From an uncultured Porphyromonadaceae bacterium (lineage in GTDB: Bacteria; Bacteroidota; Bacteroidia; Bacteroidales; Muribaculaceae): a DNA stretch of 32,738 nt. Positions within the stretch are counted from its first letter, which is position 1. Each line of letters starts with the position of its first letter. This document shows positions 22,848 to 31,679 of this stretch, piece after piece. Location: the NCBI GenBank assembly GCA_902462525.1, contig CABQCA010000007.1:1-32738 (forward strand), read 5' to 3'. The notes beneath the pieces are model-generated. The model searched no databases and had not been told where the DNA came from. It saw nothing but the letters and a program-made list of their open reading frames with translations. Both the position numbers and the translations under genes were made by a program.

Positions 22848-24152
22848 TTATTTTGCAGGAGCTGCGGGTTTGGGCAGCGGAGCCGTTGTGCCGTTGGTCT
22901 TGAAACGTTCGATTTCGGCGGCCGTAAAGCCGGCTGCGGTAAGTACCTCTTCGGTATTTTCACCCAGATTCGGGCATGGCCCATAGGTAGGCTGATAGTT
23001 CGAGAGAGTGAATGGCACGCCGACAGTGACAAATTCGCCGATATTTCCGCCCTGATTGATCTTCACGAGAGTATTACCGTCGTAGAGGCTCTGGTCGTCC
23101 ATTATTTCCTTTGTCGACAGCACAGGTGCCACCGGCACGCCGCCCTTCGAAAGAATCTCGGTAACTTCGTATTTGGTCTTGTCGATGCAGAACTGCTGGA
23201 TACGGGCGTAGATTTCCTGTTTGTGGCGGTCGCGGGCATCGGCGGTGTTGAAGTCGGGATTGGTGAGCCAGTCTTCGAAGCCGAGCGCTTTGCATGCCAG
23301 TTCGAAGTCTTTTTTGCCGCGCTGAAGGATTACATAAGCGTAGGCATTCGGGTCGGTTTCCCAGCCTTTGCATTTGTAGGTCCAGCCGAGCACGCCCGAG
23401 CCCTCCTGATTGCCGGAGCGGGGCACAAAGTCGCCGAATTTCTCGTTGGGGTACTGCGGGAACTGGGTGAGATAGCCGATACGGTCGAGTGTAAGCTGGT
23501 CGCGTGTCTTGATACGGCACAGGTTGAGGCAGGCGTTGTGCATCGACTGATATACGAACACACCTTCGCCGGTCTTTTCGCGCTGCATCAGGGCGGCGAG
23601 CAGACCGATGGTCATGTGCATGCCTGTGTTCGAATCGCCCAGAGCGGCGCCGCTCTGGGTAGGCACGGCGTTATCGCCTTCCCACCAGCCGGTGGTGGAG
23701 GCTGCGCCGGCTGTCACCTGTGCTACTGGCTCGTAGGCCTTGAGGTTGGCATACTGCGACGATACTGGGAAACCTTTTATAGTACCGTAGATGCATCTGG
23801 GGTTGATTTTGTGAACCTCTTCCCAGCTGAAGCCGAGTTTGTCCATTGCACCCGGATGAAGGTTTTCGATGAATATGTCGCAGTCCTGAATCAGCTTGGT
23901 GAGGATAGCCTTGCCGTCGGGAGTGGCGGCGTCGAGAGCGAGCGATTTTTTGTCGGAGTTAAGCTGCAGGAAGTAGTAGCTGGGCTCGTTGGGATCGAAC
24001 TGGAGTTCGTTACGGGTGGCATCGCCGGTGCCGGGGCGTTCGATTTTGATTACTTCTGCGCCGAGCCATGCCAGCAACTGTGTACACGAGGGGCCTGACT
24101 GTACGTTTGTGAAGTCGACCACCTTGATTCCTTGAAGAGGAGCGTAGTTCAT
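22848..24152 (-). CDS. frc: Formyl-CoA:oxalate CoA-transferase (class III CoA-transferase)
   Basis: This 434-residue class III CoA-transferase moves CoA from formyl-CoA (or another donor) to oxalate. The catalytic aspartate is D173 in ALGDSNTGMH. VQSGPSCTQLLAWLGA, VIKIERPG and YKCKGWETDPNAY match FRC/YfdW. Two active-site positions depart from the classic enzymes. The glycine loop GGGGQ reads EGSGV (250-254), and the residue at Oxalobacter Trp48 is Glu49. The last 16 residues form a Pro/Ala/Thr-rich tail. Family is firm; the CoA donor could differ (for example succinyl-CoA, as in Acetobacter). It is first of the oxalate genes; no consensus promoter was found in the 92-base gap upstream. Confidence 0.94.
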   Translation of the reverse strand: MNYAPLQGIKVVDFTNVQSGPSCTQLLAWLGAEVIKIERPGTGDATRNELQFDPNEPSYYFLQLNSDKKSLALDAATPDGKAILTKLIQDCDIFIENLHPGAMDKLGFSWEEVHKINPRCIYGTIKGFPVSSQYANLKAYEPVAQVTAGAASTTGWWEGDNAVPTQSGAALGDSNTGMHMTIGLLAALMQREKTGEGVFVYQSMHNACLNLCRIKTRDQLTLDRIGYLTQFPQYPNEKFGDFVPRSGNQEGSGVLGWTYKCKGWETDPNAYAYVILQRGKKDFELACKALGFEDWLTNPDFNTADARDRHKQEIYARIQQFCIDKTKYEVTEILSKGGVPVAPVLSTKEIMDDQSLYDGNTLVKINQGGNIGEFVTVGVPFTLSNYQPTYGPCPNLGENTEEVLTAAGFTAAEIERFKTNGTTAPLPKPAAPAK

Positions 24153-24244
24153 ATCTATGATTTTTTGGGATTGTTTTATTCAAGTACTGTCAATGCTGCT
24201 TTCACGCATTGATATTACTCTAACACCCAAAATTCAGGAAATGT

Positions 24245-25687
24245 TCAGCTGCGCCGGAAATATATGAATGCTGCCGTCGAGGCCATCGGAAGGACAATTG
24301 TAAGTGCTGTCCAGGGGCCTGCGATGGCTTTGAGAACAGTGGTGATGACGGCTGTGGCGGCAGATACTCCCATGAGCACCCATACGCTGCGGGCGAGGGT
24401 GAGGCTGTAGCGACAGCGGTAAACACTGTACACAACCGCGAAATATATCACATACCACAGTACATAGGCGCTCCCGAGACCGGCGAAACCGAAGATTTTG
24501 AACAGTACTGTGCTCAGTGTGAAGTATACTACAGCGCTGGTACATTCTGTAAACAGATAGGTGCGGCCGTCGCCGCGCGCAATCATGCAGAATGCCATGC
24601 ACCATGCCGGTGCTCTGAAAATCATGCCCGCTATGCCTGTCGACACGAAAGAATCGGCATCTACGAAGGAATCGGCGTAAAATATCTGAATTATCAGACG
24701 GCTGCAGCATATCACAGCTACAATCACAGGCAGCAGTATGCATAGCGACATAAGCGCCTCATGGCTCACAACGGTGCGTGTGCGCATGGCGGAGCGGCAC
24801 ACTTTCGACAGCCTGGGGTAGAACTCCATCGATATTGCCGTAAAGAGGATGCCTACGTAGGTGTTGAGCATTGTGGAGCCTGCATTGAATATACCAACGG
24901 TTCCTTCGCCGTAAAGACGGTTGAGGAATACCATCAGGGCATAGATAGAGAGGATGTTGGCAAGATTGCTTATTGTCAGGCTGGCTCCTAATTTAAGGAT
25001 ACCGCGTCCTTCCCGGAGCACGGTTCCCATGCCGAGGCGGGGAAATGGCCCGGTGCGCACGCCGTAGATGCGGGCGAAAAGGCAGTTGGTGAAAGCGAAG
25101 ATAATCAGCACCGGAACAATGGCGTCGATTCTGAAAAAATAGTAGAGCGGCAGGGCGCATGCCGTGCCGGCGATGGCGCCGTAGAGTGTGCTCCGGGCAA
25201 GATTCCTGAGGCGGTCGTAGCCTTGCATGAGGGCGCCTTCGACGGCTGTCGAGGCCGACAGAGGCAGAATCACGGCCAGCGCTATGAATGCTGTGGTGTG
25301 GCTGCTGTCGCCGAAGGTGACAGTGCTCAGAACAGGAGACAGTATCACAGTGAGGACTGCACCGCCTATGCCTAAGATGAGGCCGAGGCGGCGCACAAGA
25401 GCTGCCGTACGGTTTTTCTTTTCGGAATTTTCGGCCGACGATATGTCGCGCACCGAGCTGTTGCGGATGTCGAACTGGGTCGATGTGGTCAGTATTTCGA
25501 CGGCCCTGGCATAAAGACTCAGAAGGCCTATGCCTGTCTGACCCACCCACAGAGCCACCAGCTTGGTACGGATCACCGACACCACGATGCCTACAGCCTG
25601 CACGCCTGTAAAAAGACTGAGAGCCCTGAACACGCGGCGTGTAGTGGCCGGAACGGGACGGCGGTGTTTCAACGGAGTTTTATCCAT
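24245..25687 (-). CDS. Oligosaccharide flippase (MOP/Wzx-type, O-antigen translocase-like)
   Basis: This 480-residue polytopic inner-membrane protein has about 12-14 hydrophobic segments. Its N-terminus (FTGVQAVGIVVSVIRTKLVALWVGQTGIGLLSLY) matches the Wzx/WzxE group of the MOP superfamily. These proteins flip lipid-linked glycans across the membrane for surface polysaccharide assembly. The start overlaps the envC-like gene by 19 bases, so it is co-transcribed with the envelope cluster. No glycosyltransferase genes are adjacent, so the cargo cannot be named. Confidence 0.88.
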   Translation of the reverse strand: MDKTPLKHRRPVPATTRRVFRALSLFTGVQAVGIVVSVIRTKLVALWVGQTGIGLLSLYARAVEILTTSTQFDIRNSSVRDISSAENSEKKNRTAALVRRLGLILGIGGAVLTVILSPVLSTVTFGDSSHTTAFIALAVILPLSASTAVEGALMQGYDRLRNLARSTLYGAIAGTACALPLYYFFRIDAIVPVLIIFAFTNCLFARIYGVRTGPFPRLGMGTVLREGRGILKLGASLTISNLANILSIYALMVFLNRLYGEGTVGIFNAGSTMLNTYVGILFTAISMEFYPRLSKVCRSAMRTRTVVSHEALMSLCILLPVIVAVICCSRLIIQIFYADSFVDADSFVSTGIAGMIFRAPAWCMAFCMIARGDGRTYLFTECTSAVVYFTLSTVLFKIFGFAGLGSAYVLWYVIYFAVVYSVYRCRYSLTLARSVWVLMGVSAATAVITTVLKAIAGPWTALTIVLPMASTAAFIYFRRS

Positions 25688-27003
25688 TGTGCCGGGTCGA
25701 GTTTTTCTTTTTCGTGGCGTACTTCGAAGTGAAGGCGTGTGCGGTTGTTGTCGCGGGGGTCGGTGTAGACTGTTCCGAGACGTTCACCGGCGCCTACATG
25801 CTGTCCCTTGCGCACGGCGATGTCAGTCAGCCCGGCATAGACCGTCAGATATTCGCCATGGCGTACGAGCACCACATTGTGGTACCCCTCCATCACTATC
25901 ACCATCGACACCGTTCCTTCGTGTACGGCGCGTGCCGAGGCTCCCTTGGTTGTCTCGAGGTCGATGCCGTTGTTCACAGTTTTCACTTTCGAATATTCTG
26001 CATGAGTGTTTACTCCGAATGGTACAGCCACTGTGGCGTTCCGGTCGAGGGGCAGAGGCAGCCGTCCTTTCATTTCTGCAAAAGGTTTGCCGGAGGCTGC
26101 AACGGGCTGAGGTGTTGTTTTTTCCGGTTGTGACGGCCGCACTGCTGGAGCTGTCGGGGCTGACGGTTGTTTTTGCTGCTGTTTGTTCGGCTGTTGCTCG
26201 CGCTGACGGCGCTCGGCTTCTTCGCGTTCTTTTTTCTTTCGGGCTTCTTCGGCGCGGCGGGCTTCTTCGGCTGCACGCCGAGCTTCCTCTTCGATTATTC
26301 GGTTTAATTCGCGGTCGAGCTTTTCAGCCTGACTCTGTTGTTGTTTCAGTACCTTTTCGAGGTTACGGCTTTGTTTCTTCAGTGATTCGACCACGGCTTT
26401 AGCCGAACGGCTGTTCTGTTCGAGGATTGTGCGCTGCTCATTGAGCTGTCCTAAATTGGCACGGAGCACGTTCTGGGCCGAATCGAGGCGTGCGCGCCGG
26501 CGTTCGAGTTCGCGGGCCTCACGGCTGAGAGCTGTGGCTGTGCTGTCCTGCCAGCGGGCAAGGTCGCGGAGCCATGAGGCGCGCCGCATGGCCTGGCGGA
26601 AAGAGTCCGACGAAAAAAGAAAGGCTGTGGCCGAAGCGGATGTCTGGCGCTGGCGGCGTGCGGCGCGCAGGGAGGCGCCGCGTGATTGTTGGAGGTGTTC
26701 CACCCGGTTGCGGGTATGGCGGACACTGTCGGTGAGACGACGCACAATACGCCGCAGCGAGTCGCGGCTTGCAGTGAGCCTTGATATGTCGAGATTATTT
26801 TCCCTGATTTCTCCTTCGAGCGATGTAAGCCGGTTCAGCTCGCGCCGTGTATCCTCGACATTGGTGCTTATCTGGCGGCGTGTTTTCTTTATTCGCTGTT
26901 CCGTGGCCTGACGTTCGCGCTTTACGTCGCCGGCTGTCCGGCGGCCGGAGGCGCCGGCGGTCAGAAACAGAAAGGCGAGAAATATGATAATGAAGCGGGT
27001 CAC
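25669..27003 (-). CDS. EnvC-like murein hydrolase activator with degenerate LytM (M23) domain
   Basis: This 444-residue protein has a signal peptide (about 1-20), a long charged coiled coil (about 27-270), a Gln/Pro-rich linker and a C-terminal LytM domain (about 315-444). Active M23 peptidases need HxGxD and HxH-type ligands. Here the first histidine is N344 in NNGID (D348 kept), and the YxHL histidine is G391 in YAGL, while H425 in LHFEV remains. It is therefore probably inactive and, like E. coli EnvC, activates an N-acetylmuramoyl-L-alanine amidase during division. It begins 21 bases after the DUF4292 gene and overlaps the flippase gene. Confidence 0.9.
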   Translation of the reverse strand: MTRFIIIFLAFLFLTAGASGRRTAGDVKRERQATEQRIKKTRRQISTNVEDTRRELNRLTSLEGEIRENNLDISRLTASRDSLRRIVRRLTDSVRHTRNRVEHLQQSRGASLRAARRQRQTSASATAFLFSSDSFRQAMRRASWLRDLARWQDSTATALSREARELERRRARLDSAQNVLRANLGQLNEQRTILEQNSRSAKAVVESLKKQSRNLEKVLKQQQSQAEKLDRELNRIIEEEARRAAEEARRAEEARKKKEREEAERRQREQQPNKQQQKQPSAPTAPAVRPSQPEKTTPQPVAASGKPFAEMKGRLPLPLDRNATVAVPFGVNTHAEYSKVKTVNNGIDLETTKGASARAVHEGTVSMVIVMEGYHNVVLVRHGEYLTVYAGLTDIAVRKGQHVGAGERLGTVYTDPRDNNRTRLHFEVRHEKEKLDPAQWIKLR

Positions 27004-27024
27004 CGTTTGGTATAATTTCTGAGA

Positions 27025-27873
27025 TTACAGTTTTTTGAGAAGATCGGTGAGACCTTTGGTGGTTATGCGCCGGTAGTCCGACGGGATTTTAGGATACGAC
27101 GGTGCTATGCCTTCGTTCCATTCGGCACGGTTGAGATTCCAGATTATATTCAGCTTCAGCGGTTTTCCTCGCAGAGAGGCCTCCACGGCCACCTCCGATG
27201 CCGTCATTCCGGCGCCGGTGGTCTGATGGCCGGAGAAGTGTGCCGTGAGCGGCTTCATGCCGTCAGGTGCGACGATGAGTGCGTTGACAACCGATTCGAG
27301 TCCGTCAGCGCTCCGGGTGGCTTCAAAGTGCCAGCTCACTCCTTCGGGAGTTTTTGTGGGTGTGAGGATCCAGCTGCCGGGAGTAGTGCTGTTGCCTGTT
27401 TCAAAATAGGGTGCGGCGGCTGCGGTGACCGTGCCTTTGCCGGGATCGAAGGCCTGGCCCAGAAGCAGGCTCTGGATATCGTCGAGGGTGAAGCCGAATT
27501 CGCGACGGAATATGTCGAGTGATTCCGCATAGGCCATGCGCTGCATTTTGGCGATGATGAAAACCGAATCGGTGCCGATGAATACCGATCCGACCTCGAT
27601 TCCGAGGAAGCGCATTGATAGATGCACCGATTTACCGTGTACCATTGTCGCTTTGCCGCTCACCGACATGCGCTTTGGCGCTTCGAGTTCCACTTTTACC
27701 GGCATCGAAACGTCGGTCCACTGGGAATACGATGCTGTCAGTGTCTCGAAATCGGTTTTAAGTTCCGGTGCGGGTCTGTAACCGGTCTTTTTGGGGTGAC
27801 GGTTTGGGCCGCACGAGCCGAGCAGAAACACGAATACTGTAATCAGGGCTATGTATGCTGTTTTTTTCATCAT
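27025..27873 (-). CDS. DUF4292 lipoprotein
   Basis: This 282-residue protein has a lipoprotein signal (LLGSC, cysteine about 20). The body fits DUF4292, a LolA/LolB-like fold: VKVELEAPKRMSVSGKA early, then MRFLGIEVGSVFIGTDSVFI and a mid-domain QSLLLGQAFD. The family is found almost only in Bacteroidetes between a TPR protein gene and an EnvC-like gene, as here, which suggests a role in lipoprotein or envelope traffic; the function is not established. Its start overlaps the TPR gene stop by four bases. Confidence 0.88.
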   Translation of the reverse strand: MMKKTAYIALITVFVFLLGSCGPNRHPKKTGYRPAPELKTDFETLTASYSQWTDVSMPVKVELEAPKRMSVSGKATMVHGKSVHLSMRFLGIEVGSVFIGTDSVFIIAKMQRMAYAESLDIFRREFGFTLDDIQSLLLGQAFDPGKGTVTAAAAPYFETGNSTTPGSWILTPTKTPEGVSWHFEATRSADGLESVVNALIVAPDGMKPLTAHFSGHQTTGAGMTASEVAVEASLRGKPLKLNIIWNLNRAEWNEGIAPSYPKIPSDYRRITTKGLTDLLKKL

Positions 27874-29669
27874 TCAAAGAAGTAAGCCTTGTGTGTCACT
27901 TTTTTCTTTATAGCCTCGTTGTCGGGGTCGAGCTGAAGCGCCTGTTCCCAGAATTCGACGGCTTTCACCGGTTCACCGGTCATGTAGTAGATGTCGCCGG
28001 CGTGGTCGTAGATTTCGGAGGACGGTTTGTTTTCTTCGCGCTCTTCTTCGGGCACTACAATATCATTGTTTTCGATTATTCCGCAAAGTTTCAGAGCTTT
28101 GTCCATTGTCTCCCGGGATTTCTGATAGTCTTTCGACTTGAAGTAGACCCATGCCTGAGTGTCGATGTAGGTTACATTCATAGGATCGGAAGTCGTTGCC
28201 ATCGAGGCATATAATGCCGCTGTCGGCAGATCGGTTCCGGTCTGCGACATATAGTAGGCCGCATTGTTCATAGCCATGTAGTTTTTCGGATCGAGTTCTA
28301 TCGCGCTGTGATAGTTCACAAAAGCGCTGTCCGGCTGTCCGGAGGCATAGAATACGTCGCCTTTCGTGCCAAAAACAAGCGACTGAATGTGTGGATCGAG
28401 GCGGCTCATGTCCAATGAATCAAGAGTCTCGATAGCCTCGCCGTAGCGTTTGAGTTGCGAAAGAGCTGCGGCGGCGTTGAGAGGGAAGTAGGGTGAATCG
28501 GGGAAGCGTCTGGTGGCTTTCTGCGACATCACTGCCATTTTTTCTGTTTCCTGAAGCTGGCCGTATGTAGAGATAAGGTTCTGCCACACGTTCTGATTCT
28601 CCGGGTCGAGGTCGATACTGTAGCTGTATTGTTCGGCCGCGCCGGCAGGGTCGCCGATGGTCGATTTATAGTCGCCGTAGAAAGCGTGGAGCACACCTTC
28701 GCCTGGATTTACCTCCTGAAGAACCTCGAACATATGGTCGATGCGCGGTTGGAGCGCAGAGTCGTTGTAGAGTTTTATCACGTAGTCGGAAAGCAGCTCG
28801 AATTTTGGCGCGAAATCGAGCTCGGGCGATTCGAGGGCGCGGAACACCTCGCGGTCGTAGGCTGCGCTGTCGCCGCGGCTCTGGAAGAAGGCCGCCCGGG
28901 CCAGATACACAAGTCCGTTGGTTGAGTCGATTTCGCATGCCCGGTCGAAAAAGCGCAGCGCAGAATCGGGCTGCTCGAGCGAGTTGTAGACAGAGCCTAT
29001 GTAGAGAGCTGCTTCAATGTCGGCGGGGGCGTTGCGGTTGAGCCGCTGCATTTCGTCGATGATAGCCGATGTGTCGCCTTTGGAGGCATAGGCCCCGATA
29101 AGGCGCGATGACAGCTGCACATTGCCCTGCAGCCCTTTTCCGATGCGGCGGTAGATTCCGATGGCACGGTTTATGTCGGCTGTGTCTTTCTTTTGCGTAC
29201 CGCGCACCACAAGGGCAGTGGCAAGATTCATTGCCGGGTCGGTGCGGTCGGGACGAAGGCTGTCGACGGTTTCCCAGATGCCGATTACATCGTCGATGCG
29301 ACCGGCCTTACGGGCTACTGTGGCGAAGACGTTGGTGTTGTTGTCGTCGGAGGGATTGGCTTCCCAGCGGCGCTTCAGGTCGTTATATGCCTTGGCAAGG
29401 ACTGTGGAGTCGCTGTTGCTGTCGGCGATTCGGATTTCGGCAAGAGCGCCGGCTATGAAGGGATCGGCACTGTCGAGGGCGGCGGCGCGGCGAAGAAGCA
29501 TGTAATAGTCGTCATAGCGTTCTTCGGTGACGGCGTTGGCAGCTTCAAGGAAAATGTACTCTGCTTTCCGGTGGTCCGCCTCGCCCTTGTCGGGTCTGGA
29601 GGCGAACGACAGCAGTGTTCCTGTCAGCATAAGTGCTGCTATTATATATGATGTTGGCTTTCGCGACAT
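27870..29669 (-). CDS. Secreted tetratricopeptide-repeat protein
   Basis: This 599-residue protein has a signal peptide (about 1-23) and many TPR units along the rest, recognisable from repeated patterns such as AEQYSYSIDLDPENQNVW, FVNYHSAIELDPKNYMAM and VEFWEQALQLDPDNEAI. TPR arrays act as protein-docking scaffolds. It precedes the DUF4292 and envC-like genes with overlaps, so it is probably the exported partner of that envelope cluster. The region before it (29670-29714) is only TTAGG-like low-complexity sequence. Confidence 0.9.
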   Translation of the reverse strand: MSRKPTSYIIAALMLTGTLLSFASRPDKGEADHRKAEYIFLEAANAVTEERYDDYYMLLRRAAALDSADPFIAGALAEIRIADSNSDSTVLAKAYNDLKRRWEANPSDDNNTNVFATVARKAGRIDDVIGIWETVDSLRPDRTDPAMNLATALVVRGTQKKDTADINRAIGIYRRIGKGLQGNVQLSSRLIGAYASKGDTSAIIDEMQRLNRNAPADIEAALYIGSVYNSLEQPDSALRFFDRACEIDSTNGLVYLARAAFFQSRGDSAAYDREVFRALESPELDFAPKFELLSDYVIKLYNDSALQPRIDHMFEVLQEVNPGEGVLHAFYGDYKSTIGDPAGAAEQYSYSIDLDPENQNVWQNLISTYGQLQETEKMAVMSQKATRRFPDSPYFPLNAAAALSQLKRYGEAIETLDSLDMSRLDPHIQSLVFGTKGDVFYASGQPDSAFVNYHSAIELDPKNYMAMNNAAYYMSQTGTDLPTAALYASMATTSDPMNVTYIDTQAWVYFKSKDYQKSRETMDKALKLCGIIENNDIVVPEEEREENKPSSEIYDHAGDIYYMTGEPVKAVEFWEQALQLDPDNEAIKKKVTHKAYFFE

Positions 29670-29714
29670 AGTATCGGGTTTCCTAATCTCTTGACCTCCT
29701 AATCTTCTGACTTC

Positions 29715-30164
29715 CTACTTAACACCGCTGTGACCGAAGCCGCCGTCGGCTCGCTCGGTATCGTCGAGCGAGATCTGTTCGGACCATACGGCGTGGACTA
29801 CGGGCGCTATCACGGCCTGACAGATGCGGTCGCCGTTGCTTATGGTGAATGGCTCTGAACCGAGATTCGCAAGAATGACACCGATTTCACCGCGGTAGTC
29901 GGCATCAATGGTTCCGGGTGTGTTCAGAAGTGTTATACCGTGCTTCAGGGCAAGGCCGCTGCGGGGCCGAAGCTGCATCTCGTAGCCGTCGGGCACTGCC
30001 ACGCGAAGGCCTGTCGGCACAAGTGCACGCGCTCCCGGGGCTACGGTCATAGGCTCTGAAAGCATGGCGCGCACATCCATTCCGGCTGCCGAAGGTGTTG
30101 TGTAGCAGGGCAGGGGATTGGTCGATTTGTTGACCACAGGTATGTTAACGGTTTTGAAACCCAT
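29715..30164 (-). CDS. dut: dUTP diphosphatase (dUTPase)
   Basis: Starting at ATG 30164 gives 149 residues with all five dUTPase motifs: AAGMDVRA, RPRSGLALKHG, NTPGTIDADYRGE (catalytic aspartate), GDRICQAVI and the mobile C-terminal ERADGGFGHSG. It hydrolyses dUTP to dUMP, keeping uracil out of DNA. An upstream GTG at 30194 would add ten basic residues and start inside a hairpin, so it is less likely. It is a trimeric-type enzyme by length and motif order. Confidence 0.96.
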   Translation of the reverse strand: MGFKTVNIPVVNKSTNPLPCYTTPSAAGMDVRAMLSEPMTVAPGARALVPTGLRVAVPDGYEMQLRPRSGLALKHGITLLNTPGTIDADYRGEIGVILANLGSEPFTISNGDRICQAVIAPVVHAVWSEQISLDDTERADGGFGHSGVK

Positions 30165-30185
30165 AGTAGTACGTTTTTTAGTAAT

Positions 30186-30204
30186 TGACGGCACAGTGCC
30201 GTCA
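30186..30204. terminator. Small palindrome upstream of dut
   Basis: An 8-bp perfect stem (30186-30193 with 30197-30204) has a 3-base loop. There is no immediate T-run in either direction, so it may pause polymerase or stabilise the upstream transcript end rather than terminate. Confidence 0.3.
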
Positions 30205-30258
30205 TCCGATGTTTGGGACCGCCGGGGCCACTTGCAATCTATAACGCTCGAAACAGCC

Positions 30259-30588
30259 CTAAAGATTGATGCGGCGTGTGGTGGTTTCAGTTTTAAGAAT
30301 GTAGATACCCCGTGTGCCGATAGTGAGCCTGACTGTGCCTGGCGATATTTTCTTTTTTGTAATGAGTTGTCCCAAAATAGTGTACACGCTCACTTCGACA
30401 GTGCGTGGAGTGGTAATGTAAATCTTGTGGTCGCGTGTGCTGACTTCGATCTGCTCCGATTCGCTTCCGGGCGGAGTGTCGCGAAGTTCCACAACCTCCC
30501 ACACCGGCGTGCGGCTGTCGGCTGCCATGCCCGGCACAGCCGATGCAAGAGTCAGAATGACGATGACTATAAAAAGTATGCGTTTCAT
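30259..30588 (-). CDS. Small secreted protein consisting mainly of a type IX-like C-terminal sorting domain
   Basis: This 109-residue protein has a signal peptide (about 1-23, ending PGMAA) and then a beta-rich region. The last about 50 residues (VEVSVYTILGQLI, then RGIYILKTETTTRRINL) fit the Por/type IX secretion C-terminal domain pattern of VYNILGQ and GIYILK. Such domains normally trail a large cargo; here almost no cargo is present. Its start shares one base with the asparaginase stop (TAATG), so the two are coupled. Function unknown. Confidence 0.7.
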   Translation of the reverse strand: MKRILFIVIVILTLASAVPGMAADSRTPVWEVVELRDTPPGSESEQIEVSTRDHKIYITTPRTVEVSVYTILGQLITKKKISPGTVRLTIGTRGIYILKTETTTRRINL

Positions 30589-31628
30589 TAGTCCTGAGTA
30601 CTGTTTGTCATTTCGCCGGCGATGGAACTTTTAAGGCGTTCGGCGACTTCGGCCGTGCTGTAGCCCTGGCCGAAGAGGAACATCATTTTTGTTATCGCGG
30701 CTTCGAAGGTGAGGTCTTCGCCCGACACAACACCGGCCTCCGAAAGCATATTGCCTGCCACATAGCGCTTTGGGTGCACGCCGCCGTTGAGACACTGAGT
30801 GACATTAAGAATCACATGTCCCGAGGCGATACATTCCTTTACAGCATCGATAAACCATGGAGCTGTGGGCGAATTGCCGGCGCCGTAGGTGCGCAGCACA
30901 AAACCTTTTACACCCGGCGCTTTCAGCAGATAGCGGAAAACGTCGGGGTCAAGGCCCGGAAAGAGGTCGATGGGCATCACGTTTGTGTCGAGATTGTAGT
31001 GCGGCACAAGCGGTTTCTCATCGGGCACTTTGTGGAGGAAATCGCGGTTGAACTGTATTCCCAGACCTATTTTGGCAAGTTCGGGATAGTTGTTGCTTTT
31101 GAAGGCGTTGAAATTGTCGGCGCTGCGTTTGGTGGAGCGGTTTCCGCGCCAGAGGTAATTTTCGAAAAGGATGGCTACTTCGCGGACCGTTGGATTGCCG
31201 GCGCAGTCGCGGTCGGCGGCAATCTGCAAAGCCGTAATCAGGTTTTCCTCGCCGTCGGTGCGAACCTCGCCTATCGGAAGCTGCGAACCTGTGATTATAA
31301 CAGGTTTATGCAGGTTTTCGAGCATGAACGACAGCGCTGATGCCGTGTAGGCCATGGTATCGGTGCCATGGAGAACGACGAATCCGTCGTAGTCCCCGTA
31401 GTTGTCGGCTATGGCGTGGCAGATTCGGCGCCAGTAGTCGACGTTCATGTCCGACGAGTCGATAGGCTCGGGAAACTGGATATTGTCGATGTCGTAGTCG
31501 AGCATCTTCACCTTGGGTACGTTCTCCATCAGACGGTCGAAGTTGAAAGGACGCAGAGCCTTGGTGACCGGGTCCTCGATCATGCCTATGGTACCGCCGG
31601 TGTAGACTATTAATATCCTGGGTTTCAT
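30588..31628 (-). CDS. ansA: Type I L-asparaginase (AnsA-like)
   Basis: This 346-residue protein hydrolyses asparagine to aspartate and ammonia. The catalytic threonines lie in TGGTIG (10-15) and HGTDTMAYTAS (87-97), the two diagnostic asparaginase motifs. No signal peptide is present, so it is the cytosolic type I form. It follows metG by 51 bases and is coupled to the small sorting-domain gene. Confidence 0.95.
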   Translation of the reverse strand: MKPRILIVYTGGTIGMIEDPVTKALRPFNFDRLMENVPKVKMLDYDIDNIQFPEPIDSSDMNVDYWRRICHAIADNYGDYDGFVVLHGTDTMAYTASALSFMLENLHKPVIITGSQLPIGEVRTDGEENLITALQIAADRDCAGNPTVREVAILFENYLWRGNRSTKRSADNFNAFKSNNYPELAKIGLGIQFNRDFLHKVPDEKPLVPHYNLDTNVMPIDLFPGLDPDVFRYLLKAPGVKGFVLRTYGAGNSPTAPWFIDAVKECIASGHVILNVTQCLNGGVHPKRYVAGNMLSEAGVVSGEDLTFEAAITKMMFLFGQGYSTAEVAERLKSSIAGEMTNSTQD

Positions 31629-31679
31629 TGCAGTTGATTGCTTGGTTGCTTGATAATGGCTTGGCTCGTCGGCTCCGGC

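Noticed and set aside
30165..30194. Ten-residue N-terminal extension of dUTPase from a GTG start
   Set aside because: The start falls inside a hairpin and adds residues outside the family's usual N-terminus; ATG at 30164 fits better.
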